Under the pieces are notes generated by a model. The model saw only the letters and a list, made by a program, of their open reading frames with translations, had not been told where the DNA came from and made no database searches. The position numbers and the translations under genes were made by a program. Positions 43,001-54,883 of a DNA stretch of 64,000 bases are shown piece by piece. Within the stretch, counting starts at the first letter, position 1; each line of letters begins with the position of its first letter. The stretch is from Notospermus geniculatus. Its lineage: Eukaryota; Nemertea; Pilidiophora; Heteronemertea; Lineidae. The DNA is taken from assembly GCA_002633025.1 (NCBI GenBank), contig NMRB01001325.1:26899-90898 (forward strand), in the 5' to 3' direction.

Positions 43001-45260
43001 GACTTTCTGATCATATCGTTGATGGCCTTCCCCACAGCATAATATTCAAATGCCTTCTTCCAGCGTTTCCACTTTTTATTGTCATCCGCTTTCTATCATC
43101 AGAGGTTAGGGTTACATCTCAGTTACGATGATCCGACTTCTTGTCCAACCCTGCTGCGGTCACGGTTTTATGGCGAACCATGCTGGGAGATCCTGACGGT
43201 CCGACGTGCTCGGATGAAATGACCGAATGTCAACATGCCTCCTCCGTATAGTATCATCGACAGTTGTAAACAACAACACTGACGTCACTATGCACCTGAC
43301 ATCATTTCCATATTCCATCTGCCGCCGGGGAACCGTCCAACGGTGTACTGGTAGGGTGATGGGGCGGTGTGAAAGGAATACTAGGCCTACGAATGCAAGT
43401 CTGAGTTACTCTTGCTTCGAAAGAAGCCCTTTCTTGCAGGATTGTCAGATCTATTCGCATTATTGTGAACCCTTCTATAAATTTCCCTTATCAACCCACA
43501 AACCCTTTATGTTAGAAATGACATCGTTTTATGGTAAATTATCAAAGCATACGATCTAGACCCAACTCGAGAAGGGGACTTGATCGAATAGTATGGATGT
43601 ATCATAGATTTATTTTGAGTTCTCAACCCTCTCCCTTGAGGTTGACCTTTTGTGTTGACCACGATCGTTATGATCTTATCTTGGCAGGAATGCGGGAACC
43701 TGGCGGTCCGGTAAAATCTAAAAGTTGTCTTATGGGTTATCTGCACGTGACCACCCGTGGGTAAATGTAAATCCCGCATATTTCCGTAGGTAAATAGGTA
43801 GTAAGCTTGCCCCCCCCCCCAGTTTTACACACGGTTCCAGGTAAACGTTACCTCCAATAATAAGGAAGGCGCCTGAGAATTCCCATCGCTTGGTACTATT
43901 ATTTGCTATTGTCCGGTTGTGGGAGATGCGGGCAAAGAACTTGCTTCTAGGACCAATGACTGAGGGTATAACCGTTTATTCCAACCATCGACATACAGTA
44001 GGTTACAGTCCACAGTAGAGGTGCAGCAGCACAGCAAAGTTGGTTTTCTGCAATGACAAATGTTAGGACTCATAAACATCAAATCAATAATCATTACCAC
44101 GTGCCATAAGGTGGCGACGCCTAGGGGCATATGAATGAACTAAACGGAAAATATTTTGGCGTGACCCATGCCTAAATTCCTACCTCAGTCGCGCTGAGTC
44201 ACAATATGATACCTTTCACCTACATGTACACGACTTATAAGACCCAAACTTGGGATTAAACACTAAATTCCACACATAACGGGCGTCCAAGAACGAGACG
44301 GCATCGCCCGGCGGCCACACCCAGTCAACACGTGCAATAGATGGGCGGCCATTACGCAAAGTGACCGAGATTCGGCCGAGGCAAACAACGGGCCTCCACA
44401 GAGTACAAGAAACTTATAATGACAAGACAAACACTTACAGATAGTTACAGGTTACTCTCCTAGCAACTCCCACAGAGATTTCATACATTTATTAATGATT
44501 TTGCATGTTTTAACGGTATTTAGACGGAACTCTGGCAATCGCCCCAGCTTCCATCACAAAAATCTTCAACAGAGCACAAAAACATGCGGTCGGCTAACCA
44601 CGTGACCAAGCGAAAGGTCATAGGCCTGCGTCATGACGTCATATAGTACAATCCGATCAATAACCACATACAGGGTGAATCAGAAAAACAATAAACATGA
44701 TAAAGCTGATTTCCAATCGGCGACACCGGTGCTTTTGAGCAAATATTACAATAGACGATATCACTCCAAAAGAGCGCAGAACCTGACGGTAACTTCAGCG
44801 TCACGACGTTCCGTACTCATTCCATGACATCTTGACTTGAGACGACGACCCCGTCGTCATGATCGCTGAAACAAGTGGAGGTTTTTCGAGTGACGTCACG
44901 GCGTTCAGAATGGGGCACGGGACGTCGTGACGCTGAAGGACTAGCTAGCTACCGTCAGGTGCTGTGCTCTACTGGAGTGATAGAGTCTATTTCTGTGGTA
45001 AAATCGAAATTCCCGATGGCATTGGTAAAATTTATCCGCGGGGAGTATTCTATTTTTTACAGTGAAGTTGACTGCTTATTTTCCGCTAAACTTTTGCCCC
45101 CTAGTTTTACCGCCCTTTTCTGAACGGTTGAAAATATGCTAAATAAATATTCATAAATATTTACAATAATTCTAACCAATAAGCAAAAGGTACGCGTTGG
45201 GAAAATCATCAACTTGACCAATAAATATCATGGTAGGCCTACATCTTTAAACCACGCCCC
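43001..45260. other. No recognisable gene
   Basis: There is a C-run at 43810-43820 and a hairpin element at 44777-44960. I see no coding sequence that I can support in these 2.2 kb. Confidence 0.45.
44777..44960. repeat. Inverted-repeat (hairpin) element
   Basis: 'aacctgacggta' ... 'cttcagcgtcacgacgt' at 44780-44815 is inverted at 44923-44960 ('acgtcgtgacgctgaag' ... 'taccgtcaggt'). The spacer is about 110 bp. It may be a MITE or terminal sequence of the Polinton to its right. Confidence 0.7.
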
Positions 45261-45270
45261 TTAAAAAAGG

Positions 45271-45277
45271 TATAAAA
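45271..45277 (+). promoter_or_regulatory. TATA box of the plus-strand Polinton PolB
   Basis: TATAAAA lies 114 bp before the ATG at 45391, so initiation is expected near 45300. The flanks are GC-poor apart from 'ccacgcccc'. This is a standard-looking core promoter. Confidence 0.6.
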
Positions 45278-45390
45278 AAGGATGACCAGGCCAAGGAAAG
45301 GCACCTTTCGATCTCACCCAGAGTTCCAAGCTACTTTCCACAAGTCTATTTCTCCCGTGTCAATATTCAACATTTGTACCTATCCGAAAA

Positions 45391-48157
45391 ATGGCCCTTC
45401 GCTCGCGCCCCGCCGGATCCCGACTTTCATTAAAGAGGAAGAGGACAGCTGAAGCCCCAGATGTGAAGGACGACTTGCCCTCATCTCCCAAGAAACAGTT
45501 AATTTCATCGGGAGAAGATGATGGGGACATTACTCAGGAACTTTCTAGTCAGGAGGAGGTAAGTGGTTTAGCATTTTCTGATTTCTTGGCCAAAGCACTG
45601 ACTCCTTTCATAGAAAGCCGTATAAAGAGGGGACTGACCGTGCTTCCCCTATCTGTAAATGAAGAGGGGTTTAATAATTTCGCAAAAATCGTTAACCTCT
45701 CTGAGTTGGAAGATGATGATGGTTTGCAAGGTCGAGTCCCCCAACCTCTGGTCCCGTATCCCTCTTCACCTCCCCAGTCCCAATCTCAATCTGGTCCCCA
45801 CCTCTGGTACCCTATCCGTCGTCACCTCCCCAGTCCCCATCCCGATCTCAATCCGCTCCAGTAGGCCTAGTGCCATATGACTTATCCCAGTCAACCTGTC
45901 ATGACTTCTCACAATCTTCTACTTCTTCCGAGGAACTCATCCTCCAATGATTCATCAAATTCCGCTTCTTCATCATCCTCCCCTTTTATTCGGGAAGTGA
46001 ACGGTCTTCTACATCTGTATGTGAGGCGGATGGTGAATGGGAGGAAAATTCTTCTGATCCCGAGCCTGTTGATGAAATATCCCCCAAAATGCTCGACATT
46101 TTCTTTTTGCCGCATTGGCAAATAGTTCAGATTCTGAGCCAGAAATTTTGTCGAGCAAGATCTACGACCCTTTACCTACATCTAACGATTCTTCTTCTCT
46201 TCCTCCCATTGTTCCATCCGGCCCCCTTGTTATCAAAGACTCTTTTTCAGAAGACTGCAACAGTCATGACAGTGAACCTCCTAACCCTTTTCCCTTCTGA
46301 CCCTTTTCCCTTCCTTCCGTGATACTCCTGACGAACCCTCATGTTCACCTACTAGGCCTACGTGTACTCAAGCATTTTCACAAACAGACAACATACATGT
46401 GATTGACATTGATTCATCCCCCGATGATCCCTTCTTAAAAACTTTGGATACAAGACTGTTTTGGCGAGGTATTCGCTCGCCGGGGCTTCCCCCTCGCGTT
46501 TTTCCTGATGAGGAGAGTTTGGAAGAAAATTTCCAACCTCCTTCATTAGGGTCACCCCAAATTTTTCCTTTCGGATATTCGTACGCTGATGAATATCAGC
46601 CATACTACCCTGACGAAACTTTGTCGGATCAATCCTCCAACCCTGACGATCATCCACCACCTGATTCCCAGGAAACCGAGTCTTGTGTTGAATCTGACTC
46701 GGAAACAGCCTGTCATCAATTGCTGCAATTACTAGAAACCGATCCGGATTTTCGGGGGATAGCCTCCCAAGAACTCCCGAGCTAGGTCCGACACCACAAA
46801 CTGGATCTGGGGAACAATTCTTGGGTGACTCTCCCCCGAGACCGTTTTATGAAGTCATTGGAGGTGAAGAATGGCATCATGAACGGTTTAACACGACTGG
46901 TCATACTCATCGAGTCAGGGTTGGAGGGTTGACCAACGACATCCCGTTTACTGATGTACTGGACATGATTCAGAATTTATTCATTGAAGTTTTCGATGAC
47001 CTTCTGAATCATGTCCAGCCATCCGAATTTCTATATATGGCAACGGGCTCAGAGAAATCACTCTCCCTTTCATGAGGGTGGATGATTTCTCTTTGGAACG
47101 AATTATGGAAGAAATTGAGAAGGTTTGCCAGTCGAACGACGTTTGGCTGTTTTCGGAGGATTTCTTCATAAGCTTTGAGCACGTTGCCATGCCTGTGGGT
47201 GGCAAACGCCTCAAGAATGATAGAGTAACAGACCCAAACGAGAAAGGCGGAGAAAAAAATCCATCTTACAAATCAAAAATTCTGATAATCTGTGTTTCGC
47301 AAGGGCTCACATGACAGCGAAAGCCCGAATAGAAAAACCAAATAACTGGAATTCCATCAGACAGGGCAAGGGCAATCTCAAGCAACAGGCTGAAGATTTC
47401 CAAAAGAGAGCAAAAATGAAAGTTGGCCCAGTCAGTATCACGGATTGGAAGAAATTTCAATCCGTGATGTTGCCAGATTATAGAATTTTCGCCTTAACTC
47501 GGGATTTGCCTATTTACAAGGGTGAGGGGGAAGGAAGACATCTTTACATTTACCATGAGAAAGACCACTACTCTGTAATTTCATCCCTGACTGGGTTTAA
47601 AGGGTCATCCTATTATTGTATTGATTGCGATAAGGGTTATGATGTCTATAACTCGCATCGCTGTCAAATGACATGTCTTCCTGTAGAAAATCCCCAAAGT
47701 GCCAATTTGATAAATGGAAAACTTGTGATGTTTGCAATCGAAGCTTCGTGAGTGAGAGCTGTTACGAGGCTCATAAAAAACCCAATGCTGTACTCACATC
47801 AGTTTGCCACAATATGCAGAAATGAAAATCATGCAAGAGAATGCATAATTCACGAACGAGACATGTTTGTGGTGAAGCATACTGTTCTAAATGTAAAAAG
47901 AGTCAGCCTTTTGACCATTTGTGCTATATGCCTGTTCTCAAAGTGCCGGATAAAGATCCACTCAAACCGCAAACATACATTTTCTACGACTTCCAGACAA
48001 AACTTGTTGAATCCAATGACCCTGAGACTGAATTAACTTTCAAAAGACGGCATGTCCCTAATTTGTGCATTGCACACAAATGTTGTGACCATTGTATTTC
48101 TAACCCTGACATCAACAAAGACTGTGATAAAAGTAGTATGGTATGTCAATCTCGAGC
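45391..48157 (+). pseudogene. Polinton PolB, amino-terminal and first exonuclease part (copy E)
   Basis: ATG 45391 starts a basic then Ser/Pro-rich leader (KRKRTAEAP, an NLS-like cluster). At 46821-47320 it shows the same conserved domain as the 20-kb gene (LPFMRVDDFSLERIMEEIEK; FISFEHVAMPVGG). After that come KKFQSVMLPDYRI, a cysteine-rich part (YYCIDCDKGYD) and FYDFQTK, the Exo I site with Q in place of the expected E. At least five frameshifts occur (for example near 45870, 46800, 47060, 47310 and 47750). It is only distantly similar to copies A-D, so a different Polinton lineage. It breaks off at a small MITE. Confidence 0.8.
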
Positions 48158-48385
48158 CTCTTTTTAGGTGGTTCCAATGACGTCATCAAATGGCGGGAAA
48201 AGGTCAAGAAACAATAGCTATTGTTAGGAACAATAGCTATTGTTCTGAGCTTAGAAACAAAAGGATGAGTCATGATGCTATTTTTAGAAACAGGCCTCAA
48301 TAGCTATTGTGATTGGAACAATAGCTTAGAAACAAATATGGGCAAAAGAGGGCGCTCTTTGCGCGGGATATGACATACCACGCCA
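48135..48385. repeat. Probable MITE with AACAATAGCTATTGTT palindromes
   Basis: The ends 'tatggtatgtcaatctcg' and 'cgcgggatatgacatacca' are inverted. Inside, 'aacaatagctattgtt' occurs two to three times. Confidence 0.6.
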
Positions 48386-48486
48386 GTGACGTAACAAGCG
48401 ATAACAACTGGGCAAATTGGTCTCTCTTATCCATTTGTGACCCTCAGAAGGGCCGGTCCTGACAAGGACCTTTATGACTGTGGCTT

Positions 48487-49197
48487 AATAGAGCTTGGAA
48501 AGGTGGTCTTTGTCGAGTAGATACCAGATCGACTCATTGGGAGCTTCGTAAAAGCGTGTTCGACAGGTCTGTAGCAGGAACCAGGCACCGGGTTCGACTT
48601 ATACCGTGCTGATGTTGAAGCTACCTCGATGAATCTGACGTACTCTGTTGTGTCTCCATCCATTGTTGTGTATAATCACTGGCAGAATGATCACGCCTAC
48701 ACAGTCTTTCATCTGTGGTTGGAAGTGGTCGCGGACAAATTTGGCTGATTCTTTGACGCTGTTGGGTAGCTCGAAGATTCGTTTGGGGAACATGTCTCGG
48801 GCTCCAATTCATCGAGGTGTGTGTAACTGTTGTCAAGGATGTCCATGATTTGATGGATTTGAAGCACGGGTATTCTTGGTAAATTGAAGATTTCTAGCAT
48901 GGTGTATGGACCATGCTTTTCGATGGATGGTATGGTGCGATTGAGGACATACAGTGTGCCATCCACATACCAGTTGGTGTGTGACAGCAACCAACCCCCA
49001 GAGCCATCGGACTTGTCTAGAATGTCGTATGGTTCTTTTTCCAAGACAAATACTTTTTCAAGCTTCACGTAGGGCACTCTTGGATCCATGGCTTGTGAAA
49101 GCACGAAGTCTAGTGTAGCTCGAACCGCTGGTGGAATCTCGGGATCGCACTCCCCTTCCTCTAGCTGCATCATACGTCTGTTTTCATCTGTCTCCAT
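48487..49197 (-). pseudogene. Unidentified virus-like gene 1
   Basis: ATG 49197 opens a clearly coding stretch (VRATLDFVLSQAMDPRVPYV; GGWLLSHTNWYVDGTLYVLN; YTMLEIFNLPRIPVLQIH). It then shifts near 48800 (KRIFELPNSVKESAKFV), again near 48665 (TTEYVRFIEVASTSARY) and again near 48600 (TRFYEAPNESIWYLLDKDHL), ending at 48487. That is about 235 residues, acidic at the start, with no membrane segment. I recognise no family. Its neighbours at 50.3 and 52.6 kb look similarly aged. Confidence 0.55.
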
Positions 49198-49440
49198 AGT
49201 GGATATGATGAAAATTGATTTGGTTATTGGGCTTTATTGCACGGGTTAGGGGTTTTTGTACATGTCAGCACACGTCTTATTTTGTGGAAGCATCTCTTTT
49301 AAGATTCTCCCCGACAGTATCATGTTCATGACAAGAAAAGCATCAGAATTTGTCCTAATTATCATTTCCCTATGCAGCTGCCTTCAATCTCATCAACCAT
49401 GACAAAACCTCAACATCATTTATTAAAGGTGACAAGAACG

Positions 49441-50166
49441 ATTAAAGTGGTCCTAAACCGCCGGGGCGAGTGAGACAGCCTCGTTTTCATTTTCCCGCGC
49501 TACGCCAGTATGAATGAGCGCCTGTCAATCATCACGTCACGTGATTACTATGGAATTTACTACGCGATCACTGATTGGGCATGTTCTGATAATTGACAGC
49601 TGTGTGACAGCGGATTGTGAAAACAACATGGATGCAACCAGTTCACCGAGTCGAGATTTCTCCTCGATTCCGGGGAGTTTTAGAGGATATATTCACACCT
49701 AAGAGTGTTCAATCCGACACGAGTGACACCATTGATGACGATGTCGGCCGGTACATGCATGTATGCCAGGCAAGTTGGTCTTTTCTTGGAAGAAACCACA
49801 GAATTCGCTGACGTTACACCGGCACGGCGGCGAGTTCCGCAGTCCGGCATTATGTTAATGATGCCATACACACAAACAACCTCCTCATCGTCTTAAAACT
49901 GAGTTCTTTCTTTATTATGAGCCACTTCGATAATGTCTCTGGACAATCCACAGCCGCTGGTCGGCATTTGCTACCTTTTTAGGCAGCCCTTTCCCTTCTT
50001 TCACTTCTCGCTTCGGCATCCTGTCTGCTGCGGTTTGCACGACACAGTGAAGGTAGCGTACTGCGCATGCTCAGAAGCCAGGAGCGGAAATCGGAAGTTC
50101 CATTTTCGTGGGCGGTGAAAATGATCGGGTGCCAACTTTTGCTTGGCGGTTTAGGACCACTTTAAT
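49441..50166. mobile_element. 726-bp TIR transposon
   Basis: Exact 22-bp inverted ends begin 'attaaagtggtcctaaacc'. A (TA) or AT target is possible. No transposase frame. It separates the unidentified genes 1 and 2. Confidence 0.88.
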
Positions 50167-50322
50167 GTTCCATATCACGGCAGTTTCAGTGGCTAAGTTG
50201 CTTCTGATTGGTCGGTGTCACGTTGGTTTTGACCATGATTGGATCAACATCTTATGCTTTGTCATCTGTCGTGGTATTTAGGGAACTGACTTGTCACATT
50301 TTCATCATAAAATTCCACAAAA

Positions 50323-50840
50323 ATGTCAACCTTCGAAAATCCAATGACGGAAGGCTGGAAGTTTGGAGCATCTGAATTGCCATATCAGGTACCAGAGCCG
50401 TATCCAGAGGCGATACTTCAAATCAGGGATGAGCAGTACGATCACGTTTTCGTCCGGCACGCCCCTGGGCCAAAGGGAGAGAGGGAGAAACCGGCGTCGT
50501 TTTTTAAAGAATTTCCGGACGTCCAGATGATGCTCGTTTTGATGAAACATCTTATCATCCATGGCACAGGAGGCTTGTCTGCTGGCTTTAGATGAAGAAA
50601 TTCTTCCACATCTGATCTCGTCTTACTCTGTTGAAATGCTGTCTGGCCTCTTCATATCCCGATAGTAGGCCGGCCAAACCTCCAAAAAGTCGCCAGAAGA
50701 AAATCAGTCGGCATTTTCTGTTAATGGATGGCATCCCCCCTAGAAGTGTAAAATACTGGCTACTGAACAAGATTAGGGCGGATGCCACGTTAAATTTTGA
50801 TTTTGACGGAAGTTACGGCCGATTGAATTTTTACAACTGA
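50323..50840 (+). pseudogene. Unidentified virus-like gene 2
   Basis: ATG 50323 gives 80 clean residues (WKFGASELPYQVPEPYPEAI; FKEFPDVQMMLVLMKHLIIH). A shift near 50562 continues as CLLALDEEILPHLISSYSVE. A second near 50665 continues as HFLLMDGIPPRSVKYWLLNK, ending at 50840 at the edge of a foldback element. In total about 170 residues. The leader 'ttttcatcat' before the ATG resembles that of gene 1. No family recognised. Confidence 0.5.
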
Positions 50841-51241
50841 CTTTATCATTGGACCCAAGAACTGAGCTTTGTACAGGAGAATGGGAACCGATGTACAGCT
50901 AACTTTTGAACGGTTGGATTTACACCCCGTAAATGTATTACCAGCAGATAGAAATATGGTGCCTCTTAACCAAATAAGCATGTTTTTAATTGTTTTCAGT
51001 AATTTCGTAATAAGAAATAACGTTTTTCATGTAAATTAACACAAAATCGGTCAAAATACATTAAAACGCCATTTCCAATTATGTAACAAGTTAAAAACTA
51101 CAAAAAGCATGCGTATTTGATTAAGAGGTACCATGTTTCTATCTGTTGGTAATACATTTATGGGGTGTAGATCCAACCGTTCAAAACATAGCCGTACATT
51201 GGGTCCTATTGTCCTGTGTACAAACCTCAATGATAAAGCCA
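50839..51241. mobile_element. Foldback element, about 400 bp
   Basis: The arms 50839-50993 and 51108-51241 are inverted repeats with about 80-85% agreement by eye ('ctttatcatt', 'gaacggttggat', 'tagaaa.atggt.cctctta'). The spacer is AT-rich. Confidence 0.75.
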
Positions 51242-51403
51242 GTTCCAAAAATTCAATGGTGGATAATGACCTTTGACCGGCAAATCCAGGGTGGCATCCA
51301 CCCTTAAATTTCACCCCATCTTATTAGGGTATGATCTAGCATAGATGCCAGGCATTAACAGACGATGCCGACAAAAATTTCAAATTTCATGTTGGCCGGC
51401 CTA

Positions 51404-52603
51404 CTACGACCCACCGGGCTGGTATCGTCTTCGCTGTGAATCGAAGAATGTCGATGTCAGACCCACGGCGCTCTTGAGAAGGCCTCGTCGCAATCTTGTC
51501 TGCTTGATGTGTTGAAACACGAGTTGTTGTGCAATAACCTTGGCAGCGATGGCTTCTCGTTTCTGTCCTGGACATCTCTGGAAGGTGTGTTCAAATGTGG
51601 ATATTCGAACTATCCATGGCGGGATGAAGGACAGCCCACTTTGACGGCAGCCGTGACGAATGCCATCGTCTTGATGGGCTTCTTGGGTCTTTCGCTGCAC
51701 AACTTGTTGGCGTGGTTTCGGACGGTGGCTGGTGGTGCCTTCATTGCCAGGGTTGTCAGGATCTTCATAGCTTGATCAATTCTCCAGCACTCGACGCTTG
51801 CGGTTGGTTTGCTGACGTATCGCAGTAGATCTGCACAAACACGTCGTGGCAATACACTCACCACATGATGAGATTTGTGCCACTTCAACAGCGAAAATGC
51901 TGCCCTTGAACTTGTCATCATGAAGCCGTGTGCTTCCTTTAGGATGGGAAGAAAGGATGGGTCGACCTCTTTAAAGCTGTCTGTTGCATCGGCTCTTGTA
52001 AAATTACTCCTTGGATGGTTCATCAGCTCCATGATGGTATGGAGCTGAGCCTTGAGCATATCTTCCGGGTCAGCGTGGTCTTGCATGATGTAATTCTTAC
52101 ATCGGGCTGAGACGGTCCATTGAACGGCGAGGAGTCGGATTCTTTCATACCGCCCGAAGGCGGTACACCATCTCAGGATGCGGCTCTGTATTCGCTCTCG
52201 TGGTACGCATCGTGCAATGAGTGTAGTACACTCATTGCACTCCGTGAGTGCTGCTGTTAATATGTCGTCCTGGTCACAGTACTGGCCTGCTTGTGAGGAA
52301 TGCGGTAGCACATTCCTCACAGACTCTCTGTGTGTGTCCGATGGCGGGGATGACTTCCTTGGCTGTGGTTGGTACTTGTAGGCATATGTGGATCTTCCGA
52401 CGTTCTTCTGGACTCAGGAAGTCTTGAATGTGTTGTTCAACTCTCCCTCTACAGATGTTGTTTAAACAGGACTTGTGACAATTGTCACCAGCAGTCAGCA
52501 TCAGATGCTTTGTGCATGGGTTGCAGTAAGTCATTTTCTGTCTAGCTTGATAAACAAGTGGTGAATGATTTGAACTTCCCTCCATGTCCATCTTATATTC
52601 CAC
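51404..52603 (-). pseudogene. Unidentified virus-like gene 3, cysteine-rich start
   Basis: An amino-terminal stretch with Cys pairs (YCNPCTKHLML; NCHKSCLNNICRG) runs from about 52590. It shifts near 52310 into a frame of about 230 residues (MLKAQLHTIMELMNHPRSNF; FLPILKEAHGFMMTSSRAAF; VLPRRVCADLLRYVSKPTAS). It shifts again near 51620 (KREAIAAKVIAQQLVFQHIK), to about 51404. It is mostly helical and basic. No family recognised. Three perfect palindromes lie in it at 52148-52320. Confidence 0.55.
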
Positions 52604-52954
52604 CGAACCTGCTAAAGGAGCCTACCAGATCACTTGATCATTGGCAAAATAATTCTGATTGGTTGAAGCAACGAAGTCTGATAGGAAAGTGGCCTCTCAT
52701 TGGAGTTACCATGGGAACGTTTCCCTCCAAAACTAAACTGCCACATCCGAATTTAAAAACCAATACACTGCTCGTTAACGATCGTATCATCTGCTGTTTA
52801 TAAAAGCCATGATATAAACAAAGCAAACCTCTGCGCTAAACGTCTTTATTGCAGCTGTCTTTTATGTCCACAGTGGGGAATGTCCGTATAAATCAATCTC
52901 ATTGTCCAGACAGGTCACCCTGTGTCCACGGAGGCTGCCCTTTTGTCAAAAAGA

Positions 52955-53056
52955 AGACAGTGATTTGGCAGATTACCTCAGGTCATTAGAGTACGTTGAA
53001 CCACTCAACCCAAGAGATGCTCTTTATGGGGGTAGAACTACCGCAACTATAACCTC
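52955..53056 (+). pseudogene. PolB fragment (copy E, before motif A)
   Basis: DLADYLRSLEYVEPLNPRDA and LYGGRT correspond to YSPLDPREAFFGGRTNA of copy A (29860-29910). It is cut by the non-LTR element on its right. Confidence 0.8.
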
Positions 53057-54013
53057 ACTTCTGGTAACTTCTCGTGCTTCGTCATGGAGAGGTGTACCAG
53101 ACGAAACAGACTTGACACTCTACGTGATGTCAACCATTTAAACTGCCACCTTTTGGGAGAACTAATCGGTATTTAGACTCTTTCTTACCCTCTGCTTGTC
53201 GGTTCTGGAATTCTCTTCCACCAGTAATCAAAGAGGTATTATCTCTTTCTAGTTTCAAATACCATTACAAGAGAAATTATTTTAATAAACCCATCTTTGG
53301 GTCTGATACTGGGGAAAGGCGTCTCAATGTCCTGCATGCACGTTTTAGAGTTGGTTTTACGGCCTTAAATGTTGATCTTTACTCGAGGAACTTATGTGAT
53401 TCCCCGATGTGCTCTTGCATGCAGGACATTGAATCGTATCTTCATTTTTTCCTTTACTATCCTAACTATGCTGATGTACGCAAAGATCTGTATGATTCAT
53501 TAATAAGGATTTTGCAGCAGAGGGGTCTTGAACTCGCAGTATTTAGTGACGATATTTTATTAGAACACCTTATCTATGGTTTTAAATTCCACTTTAAAAA
53601 TACAAATCCTGCTCTTTTTTGCGCTGTACAACATTACTTGCGTGGTACTGGCCGCTTCTTTGTTTTATCTGTCTTGGGAATAAGATACCCATTTCTTGGT
53701 TTTCAATGTATTTGTATCCTGGGGAGATAGTCATTACGATCATAATCACTGCTTGTTTGTAAACTTTTGGGAGCAATTTTTACACTTCACCTGCACTCCG
53801 CAACTTATTTCTTGTAGATCTGTCTTGGGAATAAGATACCCATTTCAATGTATTTGTATCCTGGGGAGATAGTCAACACGATCATAATCAGTGCTTGTTT
53901 GTAAACTTCTGGGAGCAATTTTTACACTTCACCTGCACTCCGCAACTTATTTCATGTAAGGTAGCCACAATGTGTCATCGACACGAAGGCACCCGTAAAA
54001 TAAATAAATAAAT
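53057..54013 (+). mobile_element. 3' end of a non-LTR retrotransposon
   Basis: The coding part (about 53075-53730) has SFLPSACRFWNSLPPVIKEV and a C-x-C ... H segment (MCSCMQDIESYLHFF), typical of the carboxy-terminal region of LINE ORF2 proteins. The 3' UTR has a direct repeat of about 130 bp (53668 and 53820). It ends in AAAATAAATAAATAAATG. It is a 5'-truncated insertion in the PolB region. Confidence 0.8.
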
Positions 54014-54016
54014 GTC

Positions 54017-54352
54017 ATGGCAATGCTTAGTGGTAATTGGGGTTTAGTGTTCCTGTTCAACCCATGGTCTCACTTGATTATCGTCCTTGCTTTGCCGGGG
54101 CCTCGTGGGCTAGGATTCAGGCGGGTTAATGATCCAAAACATGGCCTAGTCAAGAACGGGTCTGGAAAGTTCGACCTAAAAGAAATACGTTCATTTCTTC
54201 ACCCTCAAACTGGAGATATGGACGGGACACATTTCAGGTTTTACCCTTTAGATGGCTTCCTTCAACATCTCATAAATTCTCAGAGGAAAAAGGGCAGCAT
54301 AATAGGATACTTCAGGTTGATCAAACTTTACAAGGCGGATAACGTTGGCTAG
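54017..54352 (+). CDS. Unidentified open frame
   Basis: It has 111 residues; the second half (FDLKEIRSFLHPQTGDMDGT; FRFYPLDGFLQHLINSQRKK) looks like real protein. It follows the LINE tail, and the first 30 residues may be chance translation. No family recognised; it may be a further displaced gene piece. Confidence 0.3.
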   Translation: MAMLSGNWGLVFLFNPWSHLIIVLALPGPRGLGFRRVNDPKHGLVKNGSGKFDLKEIRSFLHPQTGDMDGTHFRFYPLDGFLQHLINSQRKKGSIIGYFRLIKLYKADNVG

Positions 54353-54524
54353 AGTAATATTCTGTTTCTAAGTGATGCGCCATCCAGAGGAAGCGGAACA
54401 GGGTGTGGTGCCCAATGTGGGGGTGTAAGTTGCGGAGGTAGCAGTGTGGAGTATACTATAGTTTGGGTGTAGGATGAATTGTACAGTATGGAGTGGTGTC
54501 ACCGTGACAGGATAAAATATACCG

Positions 54525-54715
54525 GACAAAAGGTACCGGGACATCAGGTACCCGAACAAAAGGTACCTAGGACGAAATGTACCCAGGGGACAAAAGGTAC
54601 ATGGGCAAAATGTACCTAGGACAAAACGTACCTAGGACAGAAGGTACCCGGACAAAACGTACCTAGGACAAAAGGTCCCCAGACAAAATGTACCTAGGAC
54701 AAAAGGTACCGATTT
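54525..54715. repeat. Short tandem repeat array (GGTACC/ACCTAGGACAAAA)
   Basis: About ten imperfect units of 15-20 bp such as 'acctaggacaaaaggtacc' and 'acctaggacaaaatgtacc'. Confidence 0.85.
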
Positions 54716-54883
54716 CATATTTCATGCTAATTTTCTGAGTTCTCACCTCCTGCGTTGCCTGCGCCCATCGGGTGAGTTGTCGTAGGGATGGCTTGTCCTC
54801 GGGGCGAGTTGTGTGGGTTCTTTTTTCCGTTGAATCCGGCTGGTAAATCAGTACAGGTGTGAGATGGAATGTGTTCTTCTTAC

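Noticed and set aside
44633-45123. Two plus-strand frames of 64 and 82 residues
   Set aside because: They overlap a hairpin element and show no coding character.
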